Below are positions 1 to 6,286 of a DNA stretch of 15,512 bases, in pieces; position 1 is the stretch's first letter, and every line of letters starts with the position of its first letter. A model generated the notes under the pieces. It did no database searches. It was not told the DNA's origin and saw only the letters and a program-made list of their open reading frames with translations. This DNA is from Candidatus Coatesiibacteriota bacterium (GTDB taxonomy: Bacteria; RBG-13-66-14), in assembly GCA_030631385.1 (NCBI GenBank), contig DAOVLG010000006.1, positions 1 through 15,512 of the forward strand, written 5' to 3'. Made by a program: the position numbers and the translations under genes.

Positions 1-557
1 AGGCCGCTGAGTCCAAAGAGCAGTCCGGCTCCCAGCAGTTCCCGTCTCCGTCGCCGCTCGTCGGAACCGTCCTCACCCAGGAGCAGATAGAAGCCGGCGG
101 TGAGCGTCAGGGCCAGGGGAGCGACCTCCATCGCCCCGGGCAGCCCCCAAAAGGTGAAACTACCGGATAGGGCCAACGCCCAGGCGGCCGCCGGCGCCGT
201 CCATGAATCCTTCCCCCCGATACGCCGCCCCAGGAGCCAGGCCATCCCGATCGCCCCCAGGATACACAGCTCGGCCAGCACCTTGGCCGCCAGAGGACCC
301 GGCAACCCCAGCTTCATCAGCCCGGCTAAAAGCGTCATCCAGCCGAAGTTGGTGTAGCCCTCGACGTGCTCACCGGGATTGTAGACCGGGCCGTGTCCAT
401 CCACCCAGTTCTGGGCGTAGCGCAGGGTGATGTAGACGTCGTCCAGGGAGAGCCAGTCGAACTCGAAGGCGTACCACACCGCCGTCCCCGCCGAGAATAC
501 CAGCGCCGCGACGAGCAGCCACCTGCCGAGCCGATCTTCCTTTTTGCCTAGGGACAC
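1..557 (-). CDS. GT-C-type membrane glycosyltransferase-like protein, N-terminal part (3' end outside window)
   Basis: The minus-strand frame is open from a GTG at 557 to the window edge (185 codons) and has an in-frame stop just upstream of the GTG. A GGGAG about 7 bases upstream may serve as the ribosome site. The translation has a short basic N-terminus and a hydrophobic segment at about residues 14-31. It then has a loop with Asp39-Asp40 (LSLDDVYITLRYAQNW), followed by NPGEHVEGYTNFGW at about residues 60-73, then further hydrophobic helices. An Asp pair in the first outer loop followed by R-Y-A, N-P-G-E and E-G-Y-T-N-F is typical of GT-C polyprenyl-phosphate-sugar transferases of the arabinosyl/mannosyltransferase type. 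Those families glycosylate lipids or proteins on the outer face of the inner membrane. Substrate and linkage cannot be read. The family call is fairly secure. Confidence 0.8.
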   Translation of the reverse strand, partial: MSLGKKEDRLGRWLLVAALVFSAGTAVWYAFEFDWLSLDDVYITLRYAQNWVDGHGPVYNPGEHVEGYTNFGWMTLLAGLMKLGLPGPLAAKVLAELCILGAIGMAWLLGRRIGGKDSWTAPAAAWALALSGSFTFWGLPGAMEVAPLALTLTAGFYLLLGEDGSDERRRRRELLGAGLLFGLSG

Positions 558-585
558 GACCGTTCTCCCGATGAGTCACCGTGCG

Positions 586-594
586 ATTATAGCA
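586..594 (-). promoter_or_regulatory. Extended -10 promoter for the GT-C gene
   Basis: On the minus strand there is TGCTATAAT: a perfect TATAAT at 591-586 preceded by the TGn extension. It lies about 30 bases upstream of the GTG start at 557. A TTGACC at 618-613 is 21 bp away, too far for a normal -35, so the extended -10 probably carries the promoter. Prediction from sequence only. Confidence 0.55.
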
Positions 595-724
595 CAGGGG
601 GTCCGGCATCCCGGTCAAAGGGACCGCGCCGGACGTTGCGGGTCGAGGTGTGTGAGGTACATTGGAAGTGGGTCTCCCTTTTTCTGTGGGAGAGGGATGG
701 GGTGAGGGCTACATTATTAAAAAC

Positions 725-746
725 GGGCCGACCTAAAGGTCGGCCC
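725..746. repeat. GC-rich palindrome with TAAA loop
   Basis: GGGCCGACC (725-733) and GGTCGGCCC (738-746) form a perfect 9-bp stem around a TAAA loop, followed by CCTACG. This has the look of a dispersed intergenic palindrome of the REP type. The only related item in the window is the TAAA-loop hairpin at 4622-4641, which has a different stem. It is 22 bases from the pseudogene at 772 and could also act as a weak terminator, although no T-run follows on either strand. Confidence 0.6.
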
Positions 747-771
747 CTACGAATCTTCCGTGTCCAACGGG

Positions 772-975
772 GATAGACGCCTATATCTTCTCGCTTACGC
801 TTTTCCCCTGGAGGAACAACGGCAGGTAGTCACGGCCACCGGCCTTCGAGTCAGTACCACTCATATTGAAGCCGCCATAGGAGTGGACGTCAACCTGGGC
901 CCCGATGCATTTGCGGATCAGATAGAGATTAGAGGTTACCCGCGTGGAGTTCACGACGAGCGCTTTCCGACAACG
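772..975 (-). pseudogene. Truncated, frameshifted copy of the P5C dehydrogenase 3' end
   Basis: Read on the minus strand, the last about 43 codons encode a tail ending GTDSKAGGRDYLPLFLQGKS and then VSEKI and a stop. This is nearly identical to the C-terminus of the complete P5CDH gene at 2866-4437. DNA similarity also covers the stop codon and a few bases beyond it (CGCCTA). Upstream, the ESARRELHAGN-like stretch matches ERARRELHVGN of the intact gene but is out of frame. The cause is a 7-base imperfect tandem duplication (AACCTCT AATCTCT near 924-940), which puts a TAA in the ancestral frame. Similarity fades at about 975 and the remaining 460 or so codons are absent. No start codon or ribosome site serves the fragment. 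Most differences from the intact gene are synonymous. Confidence 0.88.
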
Positions 976-993
976 GCTTTCCGACATAGAATC

Positions 994-1019
994 CCGGGTT
1001 CCCCCAACGCAGAACCCGG
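994..1019. terminator. Hairpin downstream of the radical SAM gene
   Basis: CCGGGTTC (994-1001) and GAACCCGG (1012-1019) form a perfect 8-bp stem with a 10-base loop, 55 bases beyond the stop of the minus-strand radical SAM gene. Only a weak T content follows on the minus strand (GATTCT), so it is terminator-like rather than a classic intrinsic terminator. Confidence 0.4.
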
Positions 1020-1074
1020 AAAGAGATACTAGTCGCCCGCGGAGCCCGCACCGGATTGAGGTCCGGCCGTTCGA

Positions 1075-2361
1075 TCAACCCATCTCGTAGGCCAACCGCC
1101 TCGACCGCCTTCTGGGCAGGACCAACCGGCTCAATATCCTGCCGGCCGTTTTAAACGGCCTGTTGAGTATCCTGTGCGCCTCTCTGTGCAAGTGCCTCAT
1201 CCGGTCGGGGGTTATGTACGGATGGTTCCAGACGAGGTGCTCGGTGTTGTAATGTCGGTAATCGTGGTCGAAGATACCGTAGGTGGATTCAATCCGGTCC
1301 CACATCGGCGTCTGGGGAAGGGGGGTCAGGACACTGAGGGCGAAGACCTCGAAGCCCATCTCCGCCAACAGGTGGATGTCCCGGAGGGTATCCTCCTCAT
1401 CCATGTTCTCGTGGCCGACGATGTAATTGATCATCCGGTAGATCCGCCCCTTTTCCCTGGTTCGGCGCTCATACTCAATTATCTCCTCCACCCGCTGCTT
1501 TTTATTAACGGTGTCCAGCACCTTCTGGGAGAGGACCTCGACGCCGATGCAGGTGGCGACAAGCCCGCGCTCGCACCAGGTGTCCAGGTTGCGGAGCACC
1601 ACCGACGCCCGGCTCATCGCGAACCAGCGGATGCCGTACCGGGCGAAAAGGAGGGTGATGCGGTCGCTCGCCTTGGGGTCGACGCCAAAGGTCTCGTCGT
1701 AGAGCAGGACGTACTTGATCCCCATACTCCGAAGCCTGCGAAGCACATCCTCGATGCTTTCCTCGTTGATGTTGAATGTATGCCCCCCCCCGAAGGCCGC
1801 CGCCTGGCAGAAGGAGCATTTGTACGGACAGCCGTGCCTGGTGTAGAGGATCCCCATGTTCAATATCTTAATTTTTCCGTGGTTGATGCATAGGTTGGCG
1901 GCCACCAACGGGTGTTTGATCTGGTCATCGGGCACCCGGCGGCCGAAGAGCCCGGCGACGGCGTCCTCACCGGGTCCGATAACCGCGCGGTCCACCAGGG
2001 ATTGCATGTGCTCGTCGAGGGCGCCGTAGTTCCCCGCCCAGATCTCGCGCACCCCTTGACGCCGCGCCTCGGCGATCATCCTCTCAACCTCGGTTATCTC
2101 GTCCTGGTAGACGCTGAAGCCGACGACATCCCAGCCTTCCGCCAGCTTGGCCTTGTACTCATCCCACAGCGGGTACTCGAGCAGCTCCACCTCGGGCACG
2201 TTGCGTTTGATAAAGCGAAGGCCGATGCAGGTGTTGCGCGGCATGCACGGGCTAAAGGGCTTGTGCTGAAAGTTGTCGCTGATAAAGTCCACGTAGACGC
2301 CCGAAAAGCGCCGATAGACGGTACACAGCAGTACCCGAGGGTTCGTTGATAGTGCACTCAA
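1075..2361 (-). CDS. Radical SAM protein with possible cobalamin-binding-like N-terminus
   Basis: The protein has 428 residues. A CPYKCSFC cluster (Cys178, Cys182, Cys185) supplies the three ligands of the [4Fe-4S] cluster that cleaves S-adenosylmethionine. Downstream are YDETF at 221-225 and GVEVLSQKVLDTVNK at about 273-287, both typical of the radical SAM barrel in the B12-binding/Elp3-like superfamily. Residues about 40-145 resemble the Rossmann-like cobalamin-binding domain usually found before such barrels (GWDVVGFSVY, then EIWAGNYG). The B12 lower-ligand DxHxxG motif is not visible, so cobalamin use is uncertain. The C-terminus is very basic (LPRRRSRRLAYEMG). The start is TTG at 2361, chosen because AAGGAG (2375-2370) lies 8 bases upstream and no ATG precedes the conserved region. 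Substrate unknown. It lies between P5CDH and a decayed copy of the P5CDH tail. Confidence 0.88.
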   Translation of the reverse strand: MSALSTNPRVLLCTVYRRFSGVYVDFISDNFQHKPFSPCMPRNTCIGLRFIKRNVPEVELLEYPLWDEYKAKLAEGWDVVGFSVYQDEITEVERMIAEARRQGVREIWAGNYGALDEHMQSLVDRAVIGPGEDAVAGLFGRRVPDDQIKHPLVAANLCINHGKIKILNMGILYTRHGCPYKCSFCQAAAFGGGHTFNINEESIEDVLRRLRSMGIKYVLLYDETFGVDPKASDRITLLFARYGIRWFAMSRASVVLRNLDTWCERGLVATCIGVEVLSQKVLDTVNKKQRVEEIIEYERRTREKGRIYRMINYIVGHENMDEEDTLRDIHLLAEMGFEVFALSVLTPLPQTPMWDRIESTYGIFDHDYRHYNTEHLVWNHPYITPDRMRHLHREAHRILNRPFKTAGRILSRLVLPRRRSRRLAYEMG

Positions 2362-2484
2362 AGGCGTGACTCCTTAAAAACCGAGTTGGAAGGGTAGAGA
2401 CCTCTATAAAATTATTATGACTGTGCTTAATTCTTGAACAGGTTTATTAGTATTTATGCTTAGTTTGTCGGGACGGGTTATCAC

Positions 2485-2502
2485 ACCCGCCCGCGGGCAA
2501 CC
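2485..2502. repeat. GC-rich dispersed palindrome, copy 1
   Basis: ACCCGCCCGCGGGCAACC contains the self-complementary core GCCCGCGGGC. It matches copy 2 at 2739-2756 at all but one of 18 bases. Probably a REP-like intergenic element; function not visible. Confidence 0.55.
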
Positions 2503-2587
2503 GCAGAGGATCGTCTCTACGATAGCGGTGAGTTTTTAAAGCGGCCTCGGGTAATCAGGATCGTCACCCGTTTTTTAAACAGGGCGT

Positions 2588-2596
2588 ATTATAGCA
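2588..2596 (-). promoter_or_regulatory. Candidate extended -10 upstream of the radical SAM gene
   Basis: The minus strand reads TGCTATAAT, the same extended -10 as at 594-586. It lies about 230 bases upstream of the TTG start and has no convincing -35. Transcription from here would give a long leader crossing palindrome copy 1 and the AT-rich segment at 2395-2475. A nearer AT-rich promoter is equally possible. Confidence 0.35.
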
Positions 2597-2734
2597 CTTT
2601 TTCAGCGTTGCGGTGATTGACGCGGAACGACCGGGCGGTAGTCGCATTAGAAGCTGCCGTGTACAACGGTTGGCGATTGTCGTTATCGCAGGGCAACCCC
2701 CGCCCCGCGTTTGTTATGCCCGTAGGGGGGGTCT

Positions 2735-2769
2735 GGTGACCCGCCCGCGGGCGACCGTGGACGGTCACC
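2735..2769. repeat. GC-rich dispersed palindrome, copy 2, within a nested inverted repeat
   Basis: The 2739-2756 segment repeats the core of copy 1 (17 of 18 bases). It sits inside a wider inverted repeat, GGTGACC at 2735-2741 against GGTCACC at 2763-2769. The structure can fold on either strand. Confidence 0.5.
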
Positions 2770-2780
2770 CGCACGTTTAA

Positions 2781-2816
2781 CCCCTCACCCTAGCCCTCTA
2801 CCAAAAAGGTGAGGGG
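2781..2816. repeat. CCCCTCACC/GGTGAGGGG hairpin downstream of P5CDH
   Basis: CCCCTCACC (2781-2789) pairs with GGTGAGGGG (2808-2816), 9 bp with an 18-base loop that includes CTAGCCCTCTACC. This CCCTCACCC-TAGCCCTCT type of element is a common dispersed intergenic repeat in many bacteria. A diverged relative on the opposite strand is at about 669-709. It could end P5CDH transcription, though no T-run follows on the minus strand. Confidence 0.5.
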
Positions 2817-2865
2817 ACAAAGCAGGCGGGCCGACGTATTTTCCATGTTTGGTTGGGAGTAACGC

Positions 2866-4437
2866 CTAGATCTTTTCGCTAACGCTTTTCCCCTGGAGGA
2901 ACAGCAGCAGGTAGTCGCGGCCGCCGGCCTTGGAGTCGGTGCCAGACATATTAAACCCGCCGAAGGGCTGGACGTCCACCAGGGCCCCGGTGCACTTGCG
3001 GTTCAGGTAGAGATTGCCCACGTGCAGTTCGCGGCGAGCGCGCTCCAGGTTCTCCCGACTCTTCGAGTAGAAGGCGCCGGTGAGGCCGAACATAGTCGAG
3101 TTGGCGATCCGAACGATGTCGTCGAAGTCTTTGGCCTTGACGACGACGGTGACCGGTCCGAAGATCTCCTCCTGGGCGACGCGGGCGTCGGGGGGCACGT
3201 CCACGAAGATGGTGGGCTCGATGTAGTAGCCCTCGCGACCGATCACCTTGGCCGGTTTGCCGCCGCAGAGGAGCCGGCCCTCCTTCTTGCCGATCTCGAT
3301 GTAGGAGAGGATCTTGTCGTAGGATTCTTTGGTGATGACCGGGCCGTGGTTGTTCACCGCCGGGCCGTCTATCCACTCGGTGACGTCGTGGGTGACGATC
3401 TCGGGGACGCGCTCGCTCAGCTTCTCCACTACCTCGTCGTAGATGCCGGAGTGGACGATGACGCGGCTCCCGGCGGAGCACTTCTGGCCCTGGTAGCCAA
3501 AGGCCGCCACGGTCACGTCCTCGACGAAACAGTCCACGTCGGCTGTCTCGTCGGCGGCCATGAAGTCCTTGCCGCCCATCTCCAACACCGTTCGCTTGAG
3601 CCAAATCTGAGGGGGATGGACCGCCGAAGCGCGCCGGAAGATGCGGGTTCCCACCTCCACAGAGCCGGTGAAGTTGATGAAGCGGGTCCGGGGGTGGTCC
3701 ACCAGAATGTCGCCGATCTCGGAGCCCGACCCGGGGATGAAGTTCAGCACGCCGGGGGGCAGGTTGAGCTGCTCGAAGATCTCCACCAGTTGGTAGGCGA
3801 TGGCCGGGGCCGGGGTGGCCGGCTTAAGGCAGACGGTGTTCCCGGCAACGATGGGGGCCGCGGTGATGCCGGCCATGATGGCGAAGGGGAAGTTCCAGGG
3901 GGGGATGGCGACCCCCGCGCCCAAGGGGATGTAAAAGTAGTCGTTCTCCTCGCCGGGCCAGGGGGTCAGGCCCTGGGGTCGGTCGTAGCGGACCGCCTCG
4001 CGGGCGTAGAACTCGAGGAAGTCTATCCCCTCGCACATGTCGGCGTAGGCCTCGATCCAGTTCTTTCCCTCCTCGTAGACCATCCAGGCCGAGAGCTCGT
4101 AGATGCGGTCGCGGCATATTCTGGCGGCTTTCAACAGGTAGCGGGCTCGGGTCTCGGCGGGGACGAAACGCCAGGTCTCGAAGGCCTCGTTGGCCGATTC
4201 GACGGCCTTTTTCGCCAGCTCGGCGGTGCATTTATTAAATGTGCCGATCACCTGATCGGTGTCGCCGGGGTTGATCGAGTCGAAGGTCTTATCGGTCTCG
4301 ACGTGCTCGCCCGCGATGATGAGCGGATAGGTGCGACCGAGCCTCGATTCGACCAGCTTGAGGGCCTCCGCCATCTTGGCGCGGGGGCCCGGCTCGTTGA
4401 AGTTGACGTAGGGCTCGGTTGAAAAGGGGGGCAGCAT
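2866..4437 (-). CDS. 1-pyrroline-5-carboxylate dehydrogenase (L-glutamate gamma-semialdehyde dehydrogenase)
   Basis: This 523-residue NAD-dependent aldehyde dehydrogenase is of the RocA/PruA type. It oxidises glutamate semialdehyde (P5C) to glutamate, the last step of proline and ornithine/arginine breakdown, in the cytoplasm. Visible landmarks are PPWNFPF at 179-185 with Asn182, LKPATPAP at 204-211, FTGSVEVG at 256-263, the general-base Glu286 in LEMGGKD, and the nucleophile Cys320 in GQKCSAGSR. The C-terminal GGFNMSGTDSKAGG motif is characteristic of P5C dehydrogenases. Length matches monofunctional Bacillus-type enzymes, with no proline dehydrogenase domain fused and none adjacent. The ATG at 4437 has GGAGG (4450-4446) 8 bases upstream. 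A competing ATG at 4445 is in another frame. rocA and pruA are both used for this family, so no symbol is given. A truncated copy of its 3' end lies at 772-975. Confidence 0.96.
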   Translation of the reverse strand: MLPPFSTEPYVNFNEPGPRAKMAEALKLVESRLGRTYPLIIAGEHVETDKTFDSINPGDTDQVIGTFNKCTAELAKKAVESANEAFETWRFVPAETRARYLLKAARICRDRIYELSAWMVYEEGKNWIEAYADMCEGIDFLEFYAREAVRYDRPQGLTPWPGEENDYFYIPLGAGVAIPPWNFPFAIMAGITAAPIVAGNTVCLKPATPAPAIAYQLVEIFEQLNLPPGVLNFIPGSGSEIGDILVDHPRTRFINFTGSVEVGTRIFRRASAVHPPQIWLKRTVLEMGGKDFMAADETADVDCFVEDVTVAAFGYQGQKCSAGSRVIVHSGIYDEVVEKLSERVPEIVTHDVTEWIDGPAVNNHGPVITKESYDKILSYIEIGKKEGRLLCGGKPAKVIGREGYYIEPTIFVDVPPDARVAQEEIFGPVTVVVKAKDFDDIVRIANSTMFGLTGAFYSKSRENLERARRELHVGNLYLNRKCTGALVDVQPFGGFNMSGTDSKAGGRDYLLLFLQGKSVSEKI

Positions 4438-4491
4438 GGGGCCATCCTCCGTGGGTAGGGTTCTTAGGTGGGAATTGATGAAGGCCCGGCG

Positions 4492-4520
4492 ATTATACGA
4501 CGCCGACGGAGGGAAAGAAA
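4492..4520 (-). promoter_or_regulatory. Candidate promoter of the P5CDH gene
   Basis: The minus strand has a perfect TATAAT at 4497-4492, followed by CGC exactly as in the GT-C promoter. A weak -35 (TTTCTT, 4520-4515) is 17 bp upstream. The predicted transcript start is about 50 bases before the ATG. No operator is obvious. Confidence 0.5.
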
Positions 4521-4591
4521 GGGGGGTCGCAGGGTGGCGGTTGTGGCCGGGGTGAGGATTAAGACAAGAGGTTTAACCCAACACCACCAGA

Positions 4592-4641
4592 GACAAGGGA
4601 TTTTAACCCCTTGGGAAGGATCAAGGGGATAAATCCCCTTG
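4592..4641. repeat. Two neighbouring AAGGGG/CCCCTT hairpins
   Basis: ACAAGGGATTTTAACCCCTTG at about 4592-4612 forms a 6-bp stem (CAAGGG/CCCTTG). CAAGGGGA (4622-4629) and TCCCCTTG (4634-4641) form a perfect 8-bp stem with a TAAA loop followed by TTTT. The two units look like diverged copies of one element. The second would also serve as a weak plus-direction terminator, but no plus-strand gene lies before it. Confidence 0.5.
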
Positions 4642-4839
4642 TTTTGGAGTCCAACGCACCGGGCGCGGGCGTCGCCGACACCACCTGGAGGCAGATCAAG
4701 GTCGGGGGCGTATTAGTCAAAGAAGTCGTAAAATCCGCCTTAGTCGGTGGTCTTCCCGAGGTGGGTCAGTATGAGCCTGGTAACCGACCACTCGTGTTGC
4801 ACAGGGCGGACCCTGTATTCAGTGTCCACAACCCGTGGT

Positions 4840-4869
4840 AAAAAAGAAGGGAGAGCCGTTACCGGCCCT
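4840..4869 (-). terminator. Minus-direction intrinsic terminator-like hairpin
   Basis: On the minus strand AGGG-CCG-GTAA-CGG-CTCT-CCCT is followed by TTC and a six-T run. The outer AGGG/CCCT pair and inner CCG/CGG pair are separated by a bulge. It is a diverged version of the hairpin at 6698-6731. No minus-strand gene feeds into it. Confidence 0.5.
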
Positions 4870-4974
4870 ACCCTATTTGGTTATGAGTGTTTGTAATACA
4901 CCCTTCGTTAAGTAGAAGGGGGTTGTGCTCATGTATGGAGGGGGGCTCCCCTACTGGCCCCACGTGGTTGTGGG
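4840..4974. repeat. Direct-repeat block 1 (left flank of the AT-rich island)
   Basis: This block matches block 2 (6698-6833) in order and spacing. The A-run is offset by about 1857, the GGCCCT core by 1857, the CCCTTC hairpin by 1856, TACTGGCCCC by 1852 and TGGTTG by 1852. It ends at 4965-4974 in TGGTTGTGGG, a diverged copy of the tRNA-fMet 3' end (TGGTTGCGGG at 6904-6913). Right after that the sequence turns AT-rich. It is a possible attL or the scar of a tandem duplication. Confidence 0.7.
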
Positions 4975-5014
4975 ATACGTTAATGTATTATCATAGTAAT
5001 AATTACGTAAAGAC

Positions 5015-5043
5015 TTGCGGAAAAAAGTAAAATGAAGTATCAT
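5015..5043 (+). promoter_or_regulatory. Candidate promoter of the TPR gene
   Basis: TTGCGG (5015-5020), a 17-bp spacer and TATCAT (5038-5043) lie in AT-rich DNA about 55 bases upstream of the ATG at 5099. The same TATCAT -10 occurs in the promoter at 11425-11454. Confidence 0.45.
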
Positions 5044-5098
5044 CAGATAGATATGGATTTACCCTAATCAATTTTCTTTCTCAGGAAAGTAGTAGACT

Positions 5099-6244
5099 AT
5101 GTATCCCATTGTGTTAAACTTTGTACGAGAGGCTAGCCAATCTTCTTCGTTTGGTTGGATCGGCATTCTCTTAACAATTTTCATGGGTGTTCTTACAGTT
5201 TTTCTTATCTTCATAGGGTACGAATATTTTCAACGTAGAAAAATGCTCAGTTACATTACTGAAGCTAAAAAAGAAGCTAAAGAAGCAAAACATACAGCAG
5301 AGGAAATGTTAATAAAGATAACAGAAGTATACGATAAAGCGAAGATTTCAGAGCAAAAGTCAGAGTTTTTTAATTTGCTTTCTAAATCAGATTCTTTAAT
5401 TAGTGAGGAGAAGTTTGATGAAGCATCTGATTATCTCAAGAAAGCCGAAGAATTAATTGATGATCTTTTTAAAGACGTTAAAGAATTAAGTGATGCTGAC
5501 AAATTCTTTTTTTCAAGGTATTACACGAATTGGGGTAAGTTGTACAGTGGTAAAAAGGACTACAAAGAGGCATTTACTAACTATGCAAAAGCTGTTGATA
5601 TTAATCCAACAAATGATTATGCTTATTTTTCTTGGGGTTTAGCTCTATCAGATGCTAGTTTACACGAAGAAGCGGAAATAAAGTATCGCAAAGTTATTGA
5701 AATTAACCCATCTTTAATTGAAGCACATGTAAATTTGGGTAATTCTTTTTATGATAGAGATGAACCAAATTATGATGAAGCTATAATACATTACCAACGA
5801 GCATTAGAAATTGATCCTGATAATCTTGTTGCTTTATCTAACTTAGGGTCTGCTAACTTAAGAAAGGAAGATCCAGACTACGATAAAGCAATTACCCTAT
5901 TTAGTAAAGCTATTAAACTTAATCCAAACTTTGAAAAGGCACTTCTTAGTTTAGCGATAGCTTTAGGTACAAAAACCCCTAAAGAATATGAAGAATCCAT
6001 TGTGTACTTCAAACGCGTTTTATCAATTAATCCTACTAATGCAAGTGCTTACTATGGACTTGCTTGTTGTTATTGCCAATTATTTAGTGAAGATACAAGT
6101 AAAATTGAAAATAAACAATTATGTCTTTTTAACTTGCGAAAAGCAATTAAGCTTGATTCAAATTATGTTGAAAAATCAAAGACCGATGAGGACCTTGACT
6201 TTCTACGTGATGATACCGAATTTATTGAGATAGTTGAAGGTTAG
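5099..6244 (+). CDS. Membrane-anchored tetratricopeptide-repeat protein, AT-rich
   Basis: The protein has 381 residues. One strong hydrophobic segment lies at about 19-41 (IGILLTIFMGVLTVFLIFIG) and is followed by a basic stretch (YFQRRK), so the bulk is probably cytoplasmic. Residues about 50-100 are Lys/Glu/Ala-rich and likely coiled coil. From about 140 onward TPR motifs follow each other, with consensus pieces such as YAKAVDINPTNDYAYFSWG, YRKVIEINPSLIEAHVNLG, YQRALEIDPDNLVALSNLG and FSKAIKLNPNFEKALLSL. The C-terminal LRKAIKLDSNYVEKSKTDED segment is a common end of TPR proteins. It should be a protein-binding scaffold with no enzymatic motif. The ATG at 5099 has a weak AGGA about 12 bases upstream. 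Codon use is far more AT-rich than in all neighbours, and direct repeats related to the tRNA-fMet end flank it, which suggests acquisition by transfer. Partner and role unknown. Confidence 0.9.
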   Translation: MYPIVLNFVREASQSSSFGWIGILLTIFMGVLTVFLIFIGYEYFQRRKMLSYITEAKKEAKEAKHTAEEMLIKITEVYDKAKISEQKSEFFNLLSKSDSLISEEKFDEASDYLKKAEELIDDLFKDVKELSDADKFFFSRYYTNWGKLYSGKKDYKEAFTNYAKAVDINPTNDYAYFSWGLALSDASLHEEAEIKYRKVIEINPSLIEAHVNLGNSFYDRDEPNYDEAIIHYQRALEIDPDNLVALSNLGSANLRKEDPDYDKAITLFSKAIKLNPNFEKALLSLAIALGTKTPKEYEESIVYFKRVLSINPTNASAYYGLACCYCQLFSEDTSKIENKQLCLFNLRKAIKLDSNYVEKSKTDEDLDFLRDDTEFIEIVEG

Positions 6245-6286
6245 TAAGTAAAAACTGATTATAAGTGGTTTTAATGGACGTACTGA

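Larger units (their letters stand above)
2362..2865. other. Intergenic region: AT-rich leader, promoter candidate and GC palindromes
   Basis: No gene is supported in this stretch of about 500 bases. From 2395 to 2475 it is markedly AT-rich and immediately precedes the radical SAM gene on the minus strand. A GTGCTATAAT extended -10 lies on the minus strand at 2597-2588, about 230 bases from the TTG start. Two copies of an ACCCGCCCGCGGGC core sit at 2485-2502 and 2739-2756. A CCCCTCACC/GGTGAGGGG hairpin at 2781-2816 lies downstream of the P5CDH stop. A 61-codon minus-strand open frame (2589-2774) resembles nothing recognisable and is not called. Confidence 0.6.
4438..5098. other. Long intergenic region before the AT-rich TPR gene
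   Basis: About 660 bases without a convincing gene. In order it holds the P5CDH promoter, two hairpins around 4592-4641, and a stretch at 4645-4838 in which I recognise nothing. A 31-codon minus-strand frame there, starting GTG at about 4829, is too short to call. Next come direct-repeat block 1 (4840-4974) and an abruptly AT-rich segment carrying the TPR gene promoter. Base composition changes at about 4975, right after the tRNA-tail-like sequence. Confidence 0.6.

Noticed and set aside
760..1032. 90-codon plus-strand open frame over the P5CDH relic
   Set aside because: It is antisense to a recognisable pseudogene fragment and has no ribosome site.
3022..4422. 466-codon plus-strand open frame
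   Set aside because: It lies wholly opposite the well-supported P5CDH gene, and its composition is that of an antisense shadow in GC-rich DNA. No domain recognised.
4736..4829. 31-codon minus-strand frame starting GTG (VDTEYRVRPVQHEW and onward)
   Set aside because: Protein-like in flavour but too short, and with stops soon after. It may be a gene relic but cannot be supported.
4611..4841. 76-codon plus-strand open frame
   Set aside because: It begins inside a hairpin repeat, has no ribosome site, and its translation resembles nothing known.
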